Positions 41,355-51,411 of a DNA stretch of 64,000 nt are shown one piece after another. Below the pieces are notes generated by a model. That model had not been told where the DNA came from. It ran no database searches and worked only from the letters and a program-made list of their open reading frames with translations. This DNA is from JAOAPG01 sp963791575 (GTDB taxonomy: Bacteria > Acidobacteriota > Terriglobia > Terriglobales > Acidobacteriaceae), in the NCBI GenBank assembly GCA_963791575.1, contig CAWBSY010000001.1, positions 1 through 64,000 of the forward strand, given 5' to 3'. The position numbers and the translations under genes are program-made. Within the stretch, counting starts at the first letter, position 1; each line of letters starts with the position of its first letter.

Positions 41355-42051
41355 AATATTTACTCAGTGCATCGAGACACAAAATTGGTAGCGATATTGT
41401 CAGTAATTTCTTTGCTCTAAGACAAGCTTAGATTCCTGATATTAGGCAGGCCTTGCCGCTTTCAGATGTGTTCCCGGGGGAAACATTTCAAGACAATTGC
41501 CGCACTTGTGTCTTCAGAGGACCTTCAGTCTTTAGAAGCGAAGCACTCATTTGGAACAGGTCGGAAAGGACGCTTCTTCTCGGTCGGGTACTCACAACCT
41601 TGTAGCCAGCCCTTGTTATCCCTTTCTCTCACTAATCGCAAGAATCGTTCTCCAGGGCAAACTGACGCAGTCAATGACAACGCCCCTAACAACGAATGCA
41701 ATCCTTTTGCCAAAACTGCAAGCAAGTCTTTGTTGAGCCTAAAGTGATTAACTGAGAGACCTTCAAGGGCGAATCTCGCACCCAGACACGAGTACAAGAC
41801 TAAGACGCCGCGTGCTTGTAAGATCCGGGACCAAATCGACCGGCAATTACAAAACTTAAAGCACTCGAAAACGGTCGACGACATCGCTCGAACCCGCATC
41901 AGCTCTAGCGGTATATTCAAATCAACAAATTCGAACCGTTGCCTTCCTTAAAAACTGAAAGAAATAACCCGCCAAAAACCAGTTCAAAGTCCCTTATTTA
42001 AATTTCTAGAAGCGGTACTCAAATTTTGGTGATTGTGATATCTGTGGAGAG
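41355..42051. other. Gene-poor 697-nt region
   Basis: Divergent promoter region between the REC-PilZ gene (-) and the pseudokinase gene (+). Several open frames exist but none shows a start site, signal peptide or motif. GTGGAGAGATGTCTC at the right end is the ribosome-binding site of the pseudokinase gene. Confidence 0.5.
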
Positions 42052-43354
42052 ATGTCTCATGAATGGAAGCACTGGCAACACCAGAAGATCGATGACAGAT
42101 TCGAATTATGTGAATACCTCGGCGGGTCTCAGGATTGCGCTGTATTCCTGACGAATCTCGATTCCGCCAGTTCACAAAAAGCTGCAATCAAACTAATAAA
42201 AGCCGACGCAAAGAGTACTGAATCGCAACTCTCCATTTGGAGTTCAATCAAGGACTTATCCCACCCGCATATTATTCGCCTGTTCGGTATCGGGGAACAT
42301 ATTGTTGGAGAGGAACTTTGGCGATACGTTGTGATGGAATATGCGGAAGAAAATCTTTCTACAATCCTATCCTCTAGACCCCTGATACCAAAAGAGACGC
42401 TCGAAATGCTGAGTCCCAATGTTAGAAGCTTTGGCATATCTTCACGCCCAGGGATTGGTGCACGGACATATCAAGCCCGCTAATATTATGGCGGTCCGTG
42501 AGCAGTTGAAAATCTCCAGTGACGGAATTATGCGGACGGGGCAGCCGAACGACTATCTAGGAAAGCCAAATCAGTATCTCCCTCCAGAAGCAGCTAGCGG
42601 ACGAATCTCACCTTCAGCAGATGTCTGGTCACTCGGCGTGACGCTGGTTGAGGCACTCACACAGAAAAACTTAGGAGCCCTTAGCGTAAGGGAAAGAGAA
42701 GCAGTTCTTAATAAGCTTCCTCCCCTATTCCGCAATATTGCCGAGCAGTGTCTTCGTCCTGATCCGGAACAGCGATGTTCTATAGCCGATATCCAAAAGG
42801 AACTGGGTCGATCCGCTCTTCCCGTCCTAAGCCCCGGCGATGGCAGATCCGAAACGTCGATCAAACGCACCCGCCTTTTCGCTCCTGCCGCAATCGTGGT
42901 GCTATTGTCCACGATGTTTGCAGGAGTGCTGCTGTTTAAGCATCGGGACTCCAAAGCCACAACTTCAGCAGATGCGACTCGATCGGCAGCGTCTTCTCCG
43001 GCAAACTTACCAACAGAAACGAAAAGCGCCCCAAACTCGGATGCAGTTGGGAAGGTTATTCAACAGGTTTTGCCCGATGTCCCCAAGAGTTCACTGCGCA
43101 CGATTCACGGGACTATCAGAGTTAAACTGAGGGTCTATATTGATCAGACAGGCACCGTGCAACGGGCACAAATAGAATCTGCGGGTCCAAGCAAATATTT
43201 TGCAAACAAAGCCTACGAAGCTACGAAGCAATGGAAGTTCGCTGCCCCATTATCAAACGGCAAGAGCGTTCCAAGTGAATGGAACCTTGAATTTCGATTT
43301 GAAAGAACCGCCACTAGGGTTCATGCCGTGCAAGTAGAGCCGGAGCCAAGTTAG
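42052..43354 (+). pseudogene. Pseudokinase-TM-TonB C-terminal fusion, frameshifted
   Basis: From ATG 42052 (GGAGAG upstream): a kinase N-lobe with YLGGSQDCAVFL and KAAIKLIK (Lys 47), then IIRLFGIGEHI and VVMEYAEENLSTIL. An extra A near 42415-42419 shifts to MLEALAYLHAQGLVHGHIKP. The catalytic loop reads HGHIKPAN instead of HRDLKPxN and the DFG position reads SDG, so both essential Asp residues are missing. PPEAASG, SADVWSLGVTL and a membrane helix (PAAIVVLLSTMFAGVLLF) follow. The end is a TonB/TolA C-terminal domain (IRVKLRVYIDQTGTVQRAQI, ATKQWKFAAP). Repaired length is about 434. It may carry a regulatory kinase fold to the periplasm-facing TonB domain. Confidence 0.8.
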
Positions 43355-43433
43355 AGCGTTTTTGCTCTGTAACAATTTGCTTCCGAGAGCCAGCAATCCC
43401 TTCAGAGGGCTAGCTTCAGACGGCAGGTCTGAA

Positions 43434-44291
43434 ATGGATATTTATCTAATAGACGGCACCTACGAATTGTTCCGGCACTACTATGCTTTGCCCTCTGCAC
43501 GCGACAAGGAGGGGATGGAGGTCGCCGCCGTTCGCGGTGTTCTTGCGTCGGTGCTGAGTATGATCAAACAAGGCGCCACCCACATCGCAGTCGCGACTGA
43601 CCACGTCATTGAATCGTTCCGCAACGAATTGTGGCTTGGCTACAAGACCGGCGAAGGCATCGAACCTGATCTGCTGGCGCAGTTTCTGCTGCTCGAAGAG
43701 GTGCTCTCGGCGGCCGGCGTGGTTGTATGGCCGATGGTGGAATTCGAGGCCGACGACGCTCTCGCCTCGGCGGCAACCGCTGCGGCTGCGGACCAGCGTG
43801 TCGACCATGTGATCATCTGCACCCCTGACAAGGACCTTGCGCAATGCGTGCGAGGCTCGCGCACAGTGCAATTGAACCGCCGCACCCGTGTCACTTTCGA
43901 TGAAGCTGCCATAGTGCAGAAATTCGGAGTGTCACCTGCATCCATTCCTGACTACCTAGCCCTTGTGGGCGATGCGGCGGACGGTTATCCGGGACTGCCC
44001 GGTTGGGGCGCGAAGTCGTCAGCTGCGGTGTTGGCCAAGTTTCTTCATCTTGAATCTATTCCCAAGGACTGCCGCGAGTGGCGCGTCAACGCCGCAAACG
44101 CCAGTGCTCTCGCCGGCACACTTTGCCGTGAGTGGGATCATGCTGTGCTTTTTCGAAAACTAGCCACACTTCGAACCGACATCAAACTCTTCGAAGATCT
44201 GGACCAGCTGAAATGGATTGGCGCTACACCCGCTTTCGACGAGTTAGCAGCTCGGCTAGACGCGGCGCGGTCGAAAGCCGACGACCCTTAG
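43434..44291 (+). CDS. 5'-3' exonuclease (flap endonuclease family)
   Basis: 285 residues from ATG 43434; the upstream 24-codon extension is rejected because MDIYLIDGTYELFRHYYALP is the family N-terminus. Acidic metal ligands are visible in EFEADDALAS and CTPDKDLAQCV. The H3TH region is DYLALVGDAADGYPGLPGWG, KSSAAVLAKF. It matches stand-alone relatives of the PolA 5'-nuclease domain, acting on flaps or RNA primers. It is intact. It starts 79 nt after the pseudokinase gene but with no evident functional link. Confidence 0.9.
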   Translation: MDIYLIDGTYELFRHYYALPSARDKEGMEVAAVRGVLASVLSMIKQGATHIAVATDHVIESFRNELWLGYKTGEGIEPDLLAQFLLLEEVLSAAGVVVWPMVEFEADDALASAATAAAADQRVDHVIICTPDKDLAQCVRGSRTVQLNRRTRVTFDEAAIVQKFGVSPASIPDYLALVGDAADGYPGLPGWGAKSSAAVLAKFLHLESIPKDCREWRVNAANASALAGTLCREWDHAVLFRKLATLRTDIKLFEDLDQLKWIGATPAFDELAARLDAARSKADDP

Positions 44292-44417
44292 TCCGGCGAT
44301 CCGTGAGGACGCCGACACCGGGAGCACCGTGAATAGAGATATGACATGCCTTGAAGCTGCGAGCTTGGGGCAGTAATATTGCGTGTCGAATTTAAATGGC
44401 AAGCAAACTCACCCTCC

Positions 44418-44741
44418 ATGACTGAACCTACTCAGACGCAAAGCGAAACCTTCGCCGCCAGCCGCTGGACCAAAGGAAATTTCCTTTTCCCAACTAAGAT
44501 TGTTGTCGGTCCGTTGCGGGTGAGCCGCGTCAAATCGAGGCTCTTCGGAAGCAACGAAGAGAGCATTTCGATTCCTCAGGTTGCTTCGGTGCAGATCGCA
44601 ACTGGCGTTGTCTGGTCGGAGATCCGTATCGATTCCGCGGGCGGGAGTAATCCGATCGCAAGCCACGGACATCGTAAGGCGGATGCTGAGCGGATCCGGG
44701 ATCTCATTGAGAGTTACCAGGCAGCGGCGCGCCGAGCGTAA
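44418..44741 (+). CDS. Small PH-domain-like protein
   Basis: 107 residues from ATG 44418 (TTG 44379 gives a longer alternative). The pattern TKGNFLFPTKIVVGPLRVSR, SRLFGSNEESISIPQVASVQ, then GVVWSEIRIDSAGGSNPIAS and a C-terminal helix (KADAERIRDLIESYQAAARR), is that of short bacterial PH-like domains. It has no membrane segment. It would be a cytoplasmic or membrane-peripheral binder. Function is unknown. Confidence 0.65.
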   Translation: MTEPTQTQSETFAASRWTKGNFLFPTKIVVGPLRVSRVKSRLFGSNEESISIPQVASVQIATGVVWSEIRIDSAGGSNPIASHGHRKADAERIRDLIESYQAAARRA

Positions 44742-45350
44742 CGGTCAATATTGTTAGGGCGGAAACTAATTGCCTGCGCGCAAGATTCCCATTGGACCAG
44801 CTTCGTGAACGGCGAAAAATGGCCGGCAGCTGATCACATGCGAAGAAGAATCAGCTGCCCGCACAGATGCCGCAGCGCAACAGACTATAGCAAGCAGAAC
44901 AGCGTAAACAGTCTTCCTGATTCGCATTGTCTCTCCGGTACCGTCTTTGTCCGACCGTAATAGCTCCTACGGAATGGCGCGCTAATCTTCAGTTCTCAGT
45001 CGCGTTACATCATGGCGTTGGTTTTATCATGCTAGTTGGAACTCAAAGGGTGCAATCTCATTCTGTCGAAGCACCTCCAGTTGATCGCCTTGGGAAGCAT
45101 GAACGTTTTCCTGACCGCGATTTGCAACGAGGATCATCTCGTGCGCATTCATTTTCTTGTCTTGGAGCCTGACGATGTGCCCCACAATTCGGACGCTGCA
45201 GGCTACGTATCGAAGCGAGTACCATCATACAAGTCCCTTCGCCACCTCTGGACCGTACAATCTCCAAACAAGAGGCTTGCCCAAGTATGGCAAACTCTCG
45301 GATGAAGTTAGAGATGAGTGGATCGTCGGCATTTCTTAAAAGGAGAGAGT
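44742..45350. other. Gene-poor 609-nt region
   Basis: No supported gene. The open frames lack ribosome-binding sites, signal peptides or motifs. The right end supplies the AAAAGGAGAG site for the YVTN propeller gene. Confidence 0.5.
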
Positions 45351-46367
45351 TTGAAACAATCGCTGAAGGCTTACATAGTCATAATGGTGTTGTGCGCGCT
45401 GACCGTGAAGGCGCAGGAAAAGCTACCGCTGAAGTTGATCAAAGCTACCCCCATGCCTGGTTTCACGGGTGATTTCGACCACTTTGGCTTAGACCTCAAG
45501 GGCAACCGCCTATTTCTCGCTGCTGAGGAACATAAGACAGTTGAAGTGTTCGATCTCCGGACGGGAAAGCGCATTCATAGCATTGAAGGCTTTGGACAGC
45601 CTCTGATGATGGTTTATCTATCGGACTCGAACCAACTAGTCGTCACCGACGGAGGTGACAGCGCGGTTCAACTCGTAGATTGCAGAAAATACGCGATTAT
45701 AAAAACGATAAAACTCAGTGAGGGCGTAGATCACGGCGTGTTTAATCCCGTGAATAAATACTATTATGTGGAAAGTGGAGGTGGTCACAGTGCGCCGACA
45801 CATGTTCTCAGCATTATCGATACGAAATCCTTTAAACACGTCGGCGATATCGCAGGACTGCCGGGAAGTTCCAATGAGGGGATGGTCATCGACCACGCGG
45901 GCAAAAAGTTGTATGTAAACCTCACAGGCACCGACGAGGTTGGAGTCATAGATCTAGACACTCGCCGATTTGTTGCAAAGTGGCCCCTGCCGGACGCGCA
46001 CGTAGCCCATCCAATACTGCTTGATGAACCTAATCATCGACTTTTTATCGCTACCCGTAAGCCTGCACAGTTCATCGTGTTCGATACTGACACAGGTAAA
46101 GCCTTGGCTTCTCTCCCGTGTGTCGGTGTCAACAGCGACATGTCGTTTGACGTCTCACGCAAGCGAATTTATGTGACTGGAAGCGAAACGGCGTCCGTTT
46201 TTGAACAACGCGATGCGAACCACTACGAGCACATCGCAGAAGTGCCGACTGCCTACCGTGCTAAATCGTCAATTTTTGTGCCGGATCTGAAACGGCTCTA
46301 TGTCGCCGCTTCAGGCAAAGGCAAGCCGGACGCAAAATTGGAGCTACAAATTTACAAGGTTCAATGA
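45351..46367 (+). CDS. Secreted YVTN/YncE-like beta-propeller
   Basis: 338 residues. I choose TTG 45351 because AAAAGGAGAG ends 4-5 nt upstream and it opens a signal peptide (KAYIVIMVLCALTVKA before QEKLPL). Blades are visible as KGNRLFLAAEEHKTVEVFDL, LVVTDGGDSAVQLVDC, NKYYYVESGGG, KKLYVNLTGTDEVGVIDLDT, HRLFIATRKPAQFIVFDTDT, KRIYVTGSETASVFE and KRLYVAASGKG: seven, one ring. It is an exported propeller, probably periplasmic. A decayed relative lies 0.5 kb downstream on the other strand. Confidence 0.85.
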   Translation: MKQSLKAYIVIMVLCALTVKAQEKLPLKLIKATPMPGFTGDFDHFGLDLKGNRLFLAAEEHKTVEVFDLRTGKRIHSIEGFGQPLMMVYLSDSNQLVVTDGGDSAVQLVDCRKYAIIKTIKLSEGVDHGVFNPVNKYYYVESGGGHSAPTHVLSIIDTKSFKHVGDIAGLPGSSNEGMVIDHAGKKLYVNLTGTDEVGVIDLDTRRFVAKWPLPDAHVAHPILLDEPNHRLFIATRKPAQFIVFDTDTGKALASLPCVGVNSDMSFDVSRKRIYVTGSETASVFEQRDANHYEHIAEVPTAYRAKSSIFVPDLKRLYVAASGKGKPDAKLELQIYKVQ

Positions 46368-46849
46368 CCTGAACAAATTCGTTGACTGATGGAAGAAGCA
46401 CGGGATGCGGCAGAAATCCGCGTCGCTCAGAAGAGTGCCACTGTGTTCAAGAAAGAGGCTGACATCGCTATAATCAACGCTCTCGATGCTGGTCCTAGAT
46501 CCTTCCTATGCGACAGGTGCCCTTGAAAACCTAGTCGGGGCGCGACATTTTCGATGTCAGTCCGCGCTGACACCTTGGAGAAAACAAGCCCATACCGAGG
46601 CAGCCGTTTCTGTGTCTTGTGACCTTCTTACACGCCGGTAACAGAGCTCGAATGGAGTCTTGGCGTCGATGACCATTTTCCGTCATTGCACCAGCCATGC
46701 AAATCTCCGGAAAGAGGAACGACTGGCTAGACGGGTTCAAGTGCATCGGGAAAATGGTCAGCTCCAAGAACGAGGCGTTCGTCAGATTCAACATTTTCGT
46801 TGTAAGTATCCACCGTGCGAACCGACGAATTGCGCGTCTGCAGCTTGTG
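46368..46849. other. Gene-poor 482-nt region
   Basis: Between two propeller genes in convergent orientation. A 45-codon open frame at 46389-46526 (starting MEEARDAAEIRVAQKS) was seen but has no support. Confidence 0.5.
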
Positions 46850-47660
46850 CTACCGGCCCACCACTAACATCTCAATGGACCCGGGAACTACGGCGGGACG
46901 GGAGATGGCCCGTTGGACTCCCAGTGAATTTTGCAGACGGTATGTAAATCTTGTGGGTTGACGGATCGAACGCCATAGTTTTGGACCTGGCATTGAAGCA
47001 AGATCTTGCACAATTGCATATTTCCCTGAGGCATCGGCGTGGATAATCGTGAGCTTGCCTTCACCGGCAGAAGCAAAGATATACCCTGTCTCCGGATCAA
47101 ACGCCACCGCATCACAATCATCGCCTATGGATATGGTCTGAAGTACCTTTCCGCCCTCGGTATCCACAACTGCCAGCACTTTGTTTGCGCAAGCCGAAAA
47201 AAGCGTATGGTTGCTACGATTGATGGCTAAGCCGGGTAGGTTCTTCGCAGCCGGTAAGTGGCCACGTGGCTTTCACCTTCTTCTCACCTGCGTCAATCTC
47301 AACAATGGAACTCTTGTCTCTAAATTGATGAACACGTTTCCTTGATCATCATAGACAGAGAACTCTGGCCTGCCACTCACGGGAATAGTCGCGACGACGG
47401 TCTGTTTTGCTGCGTCAACCACCGTCGAAGAATTGCTCTTGCCGGGGACAAAAACGGTGTGGGTAGCCGGATAGTAGAAGATCGAATCAGGGTTTCCACC
47501 GGCGTCAATTTTTGTCAGTACCTTTAGTGTCTAGTGTCTTGAGGTCGAAAACAGAAACTTTATTGTCTCCGCCACTGCTGATAAAACCAACACCCAGGTC
47601 GTTAGCGCGAACCCCCGGTACAGCTTTTGACCGTACAACGGTTTAGCAATTCTCTGCCCC
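46850..47660 (-). pseudogene. YncE-like beta-propeller, multiply frameshifted
   Basis: Successive frames on the minus strand read as one propeller: VPGVRANDLGVGFISSGGDN, KVSVFDLKTL; then KIDAGGNPDSIFYYPATHTV, VVATIPVSGRPEFSVYDDQG; then SSIVEIDAGEKKVKATWPL; then GLAINRSNHTLFSACANKVL, DAVAFDPETGYIFASAGEG; then MAFDPSTHKIYIPSAKFTG; and a final PAVVPGSIEMLVVGR. At least five single-base shifts occur in 0.8 kb (near 47525, 47310, 47240, 46985 and 46910). The N-terminal signal peptide and first blades are missing. The density of lesions is far above that of neighbouring genes and suggests true decay. Confidence 0.8.
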
Positions 47661-48150
47661 TATATCACGCCACGCAATCCCAATTACTTACAGTCGCGCT
47701 GCGTCACTAAAAGTCACCACATGTGATCTCATTCGGCAGTTTCGGGACACTGTTGGGGACAGTGAAAAGCGAGGTGACTTTTTCCCCGGGAAATCGCGCA
47801 CTGGCGTGGTGTTTTCAAACCGTCTGTCTCTATGCCCATCAGGGCCGTCGCAATCGAGAAGGTCGAAACTCGAAACATTGAACACGAAAGGGACCTTATC
47901 TCGCGTGCCATTGGAGAAACTACGGTTAGTGCAGAAAACGTGCTACCCTCGCAATCGAGTCGCGAATTGTTCGCTGATTGCACAAGAGAAACCAATCATC
48001 GGCCGTAGAGTGGTCGCAAAAACGACAGCGCCGTCCAGCGCGCCATCGTGCATTAACGTGTAATCATTAGCATGGATTATGCGATCATTTATTGCGTTGT
48101 TCTGGCGTTATCGCGAGACGGGGGCCTGCATTTCTTCATCAGGAGGCCGA
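47661..48150. other. Gene-poor 490-nt region
   Basis: It probably contains the lost 5' part of the decayed propeller gene. I see no signal peptide, conserved motif or repeat that would support a gene. Confidence 0.4.
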
Positions 48151-49806
48151 CTATTGGGTTGTCGGTAAATATGTTACCTGCTGCCCGGCTTGTGCCAGCA
48201 GAGGAACGGGTTGTCCTTGCGGCAACGTTGCATTCACTAAATTCAAATTAACGATACTTTGAAGGTTAAGCTTGGCGATCCAATTTTGATTTGCACTTAC
48301 TAGCAAGCCATAGGTTTTTTTGTCGAAGACACTAGTAAAAGTTGCAATCGCATTAGGATCGCTGCCATTCGTAAAAGCATTCCCGTCGGGAGTGGCTGGC
48401 ATCGTGCCATAGACATACGGAATCAACGTTGGGTCCGGTGCGCCAGTGCTAGTTGTGGGAACAAAACTCTCAGCCGCAATGCAGCTTCCGGAAGGTTGAC
48501 TCAACAAAAGCGTGTGATTTTGATTTCCTGATCCTACTCCGACGCCGAGTGCAACCATCGTCATTGCTGCCGATGGCGTGTTACAACCACCAGTTATTTG
48601 TACCAACGTGCTGGGGGCCGTCCAAGTAGTAGCGGTTGGGTTTTGGATCTCTCCAAAGTTCACAAGAGCCTGACTACTGCTTTGTGCGTCGACAATGACG
48701 CCGACATTAGTGAACAAATCGAGCTCGGCAGCGCTCGGCGATGTGAGACCTAAACTTGTATTAGTTGTGACTGTGTTGTTAGCAAGACTTACGATCTGTA
48801 CCTCACCGGAAACGTTTGGATCTTGTCCATAGGTAGGGCTGAGGAGAAAGGAAGCATTTGCATTCACAGGGTCGAGCAAAAAGTTTGCGGCCGGAAACGC
48901 AGAAGCAGTCGGCAAAGCAGCGACGGTGCCTGCATTGATATCCATCGAATAGTAACCCTGCGCCGTGCTGACCAGGGCTTGGTCAGTTGTGGGATCGATC
49001 ACGATTCCGCAGATCATGCACGTGATTCCGTTGAAAGTTGCCGTTTTGGTTATTGGTGCTGCAAACGTAGCGACGATGGTGTTGTTAGAAGTGTCGGTAG
49101 AGTCATTGCTTGCGTCAATCACCTGAATGTTTGCTGAATTGTAGCTAGCTACCAATACCTTTAAGCTTGTTTGACTGGCTGCCGTAATATTTGGCACAAA
49201 TCCAGACGGCATTGGGATTGAGGTCAGCAGCGCCGAAATCGGAGGAAACACGGAACTGAACTGTTCGGCGTCCAGATTAACTTCTTGAACTGTATACACT
49301 CCTTGTTGATCTACTGTTTGAGATTGGGGCAAATACGCCGCATCCACTTCAATTCCTTGAAATGGGATAGGCAGGATAGCGGTTGTTCTAGATGAGTAGC
49401 CATTGGTGTTTGTAGTTAGTTGCGTCAGGCCCAACACTGGGCCCAATGCCGCACTAATCACGCTCGTTCCCAAAACCGCACCCGTTGCCAGCCCAGTAGA
49501 ATCAACCGTGACGTAATTTGTTGAAGCTGGAGTCGAAGAAGAAGTCCATGTCACATTGGCAGTGAGATCCTGTTTGTGGCCGTCGCTGTAAACACCTGTC
49601 GCTTTGAGCTGACGAGTTCCTGCGAGAGGGACCAACGAGTTAGTTGGTGTGATCTGAATTGAGCCTAGCGTTACTGGCCCGGAGGATGGAATACCTCCTC
49701 CACAGGCCTGCAACACCAGAAGGCCCGCGGCTATGGCCATAGAGGAGATCACCCGGCCCAAGCTGTCGTGCTTAAATTCGAGATACACTTTTCCAAATAT
49801 CCGCAT
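48151..49806 (-). CDS. Lipoprotein with BIG2-like Ig domain
   Basis: 551 residues from ATG 49806, AGGAGA 5-6 nt upstream. The N-terminal hydrophobic stretch ends in a lipobox (LLVLQAC, then GGG). The first domain is BIG2-like (LGSIQITPTNSLVPLAGTRQ, DLTANVTWTSSSTPA, VDSTGLATGAVLGTSVISA). The remaining 400 residues resemble a propeller-like surface domain: IQVIDASNDSTDTSNNTIVA, GIVIDPTTDQALVSTAQGYY, FLLDPVNANASFLLSPTYG and similar. It is an outer-membrane or inner-membrane anchored lipoprotein. The ligand is unknown. It is intact over 1.65 kb. Confidence 0.8.
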   Translation of the reverse strand: MRIFGKVYLEFKHDSLGRVISSMAIAAGLLVLQACGGGIPSSGPVTLGSIQITPTNSLVPLAGTRQLKATGVYSDGHKQDLTANVTWTSSSTPASTNYVTVDSTGLATGAVLGTSVISAALGPVLGLTQLTTNTNGYSSRTTAILPIPFQGIEVDAAYLPQSQTVDQQGVYTVQEVNLDAEQFSSVFPPISALLTSIPMPSGFVPNITAASQTSLKVLVASYNSANIQVIDASNDSTDTSNNTIVATFAAPITKTATFNGITCMICGIVIDPTTDQALVSTAQGYYSMDINAGTVAALPTASAFPAANFLLDPVNANASFLLSPTYGQDPNVSGEVQIVSLANNTVTTNTSLGLTSPSAAELDLFTNVGVIVDAQSSSQALVNFGEIQNPTATTWTAPSTLVQITGGCNTPSAAMTMVALGVGVGSGNQNHTLLLSQPSGSCIAAESFVPTTSTGAPDPTLIPYVYGTMPATPDGNAFTNGSDPNAIATFTSVFDKKTYGLLVSANQNWIAKLNLQSIVNLNLVNATLPQGQPVPLLAQAGQQVTYLPTTQ

Positions 49807-49914
49807 TCAGTCTCCTAACCGGGAAGTGGACTTCTGAAAACTGGGGCTTCCGAACTCTTTTGTTAAAGACTTCAACTGTCTAACACAATTGAGGACATCA
49901 CACCGCACAACAAG

Positions 49915-50106
49915 CTACATGAGTTGGTGGACAATTACGTAGGCACCAGCGAGTAACACAGTTGCAGTGATCGCTGTGCTCAGAATTCCCAACAAATGGT
50001 CTTTCCGAACTGCCCACCTTGCGCGAGCCATGGCGGGTGAGCTGGTGACTTCATTCCGGAACTCTTCCTCGGACGAAATATGCTGAACCCTAAACGTTGT
50101 AGACAC
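49915..50106 (-). CDS. Small single-pass membrane protein
   Basis: 63 residues from GTG 50106 with GGGGG 4 nt upstream. The soluble N-terminus (TFRVQHISSEEEFRNEVTSS) is followed by a basic stretch and a C-terminal helix (ILSTAITATVLLAGAYVIVH). No family is recognised. It lies between the lipoprotein and the hydrolase on the same strand. Confidence 0.45.
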   Translation of the reverse strand: MSTTFRVQHISSEEEFRNEVTSSPAMARARWAVRKDHLLGILSTAITATVLLAGAYVIVHQLM

Positions 50107-50161
50107 GTAGCCCCCAAAATATGAACCGCCCTATAAATATGCATGAATGTGAAGTTTGGAG

Positions 50162-51307
50162 TCATCGATGGTATCCCTCTGCCTCAGTGCTAGTCAGGCT
50201 AAGAGGTTGGAAATCATCAATGGCACGATAGAGCTGTGAAGAAGAATGTTGAAGTTGATCTTTAATCCAATCAAAGCCCTTGCCATCGGCATCTGCGTTG
50301 AGAAATGCTTTGGCATCCTCATAGCGAATCACCTGCGCTCCTCGAGGAGCAGCAGCTTCAATGAGCTGCTTGGATTCATTCGGTGTTACGGTAACTGTCA
50401 TTACATTTTGTATTCGTATTTTTTGATTCTTCAATTGAGGAAGCCACTTCACAGGATCAAGCGGTGCGACTTTTGCGAGAAACTCTGGCTTCAGGAAGTT
50501 TGGACGTTCCTTCTCAGGAATACGGGTCGACTTCCCTAACCAAGTAGGCCAATCCCCCCAGGGATCGAGCAGATCGAGAGTCTTGATTCGGGGATCAACG
50601 GCGGCGGCGAGGATCGCGATTGCGGCACCAGAACCATCTCCGAACATTCCGACGCGGTTCATGTCAACATCGCCTCGCTCGGAAAGATAACTAAGAATCA
50701 TTTGCACATCGTGCGCGGAAGTCGCGAGTGACTCCTGCAGTTCACTCACAAACCACTCTTTCATCGGCCGATTGTGATAGCGGCCTCCGGTGAGAGCTGA
50801 GGCGAATCCAACTGCCGCAAAGCCGTTTTTCGTGAGGAACTTGCAAAAATCATCATTGCCGAAGCGATCTGTTTCGAACGGGTAACTGTATAGGTAAAGA
50901 ATGACAGGAGGATTTTTCACTCCAGTTGGTTTGATGAGGTAGACGTCAATCGGATCAGCAGGCCGCCATTGGACTTGGATGAGTTCACGAGTGAATGCCG
51001 GATCTTCGTCTGTCTCCCCGACGAGAGGTTCTGCGGCAATCAGTTTGCTTCCTTGAAGCGAAGGCGTAGACCAATCTTCAATAAGGCTTGCGGGATCGAA
51101 GACTTCGGAATGACCGGTGGTAGCAGCTTGCTTGCTGGAGTTACTGATGTGCGTTTTGTCTGTATCAGTGATGGAAGATTTCGACGCATCAGCAGAGTCT
51201 GGCTTTGACCCTTGGGAAGGAACTTGCCTAGCGCACAAAGCTCCGGCACACAAAACTAGCCCGCCGATGACCACCACATATTTTTGGTAAGACCACCAAG
51301 TTTTCAT
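50162..51307 (-). CDS. Exported alpha/beta hydrolase
   Basis: 381 residues. The N-terminal signal or anchor is VVVIGGLVLCAGALCA. A Ser/Thr-rich linker precedes the hydrolase core: VDVYLIKP-like strand (PIDVYLIKPTGVKNPPVILY), YLYSYPFETDRFG, HDVQMILSYLSERGDVDMNR, VGMFGDGSGAAIAIL (nucleophile elbow GDGSG), VDPRIKTLDLLDPWGDWP and a distal acidic/His region. It is probably a dienelactone-hydrolase-like or acyl-esterase enzyme. The catalytic Ser is the one in GDGSG. The substrate is unknown. Confidence 0.75.
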   Translation of the reverse strand: MKTWWSYQKYVVVIGGLVLCAGALCARQVPSQGSKPDSADASKSSITDTDKTHISNSSKQAATTGHSEVFDPASLIEDWSTPSLQGSKLIAAEPLVGETDEDPAFTRELIQVQWRPADPIDVYLIKPTGVKNPPVILYLYSYPFETDRFGNDDFCKFLTKNGFAAVGFASALTGGRYHNRPMKEWFVSELQESLATSAHDVQMILSYLSERGDVDMNRVGMFGDGSGAAIAILAAAVDPRIKTLDLLDPWGDWPTWLGKSTRIPEKERPNFLKPEFLAKVAPLDPVKWLPQLKNQKIRIQNVMTVTVTPNESKQLIEAAAPRGAQVIRYEDAKAFLNADADGKGFDWIKDQLQHSSSQLYRAIDDFQPLSLTSTEAEGYHR

Positions 51308-51411
51308 TGATACCTTACTAGTGTGGATCTTGGTTCAGACTTAAAACTGAGGCAAGCTGCTTTTAAAGCCAACCTGCCTCAGATCATTCAATACACGGAA
51401 CTCAAATGCTG

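Noticed and set aside
41525..41920. 131-codon minus frame in the gene-poor region
   Set aside because: No start site or conserved pattern; Cys/Arg-rich text.
46389..46526. 45-codon plus frame starting MEEARDAAEIRVAQKS
   Set aside because: Too short, no ribosome-binding site, no known motif.
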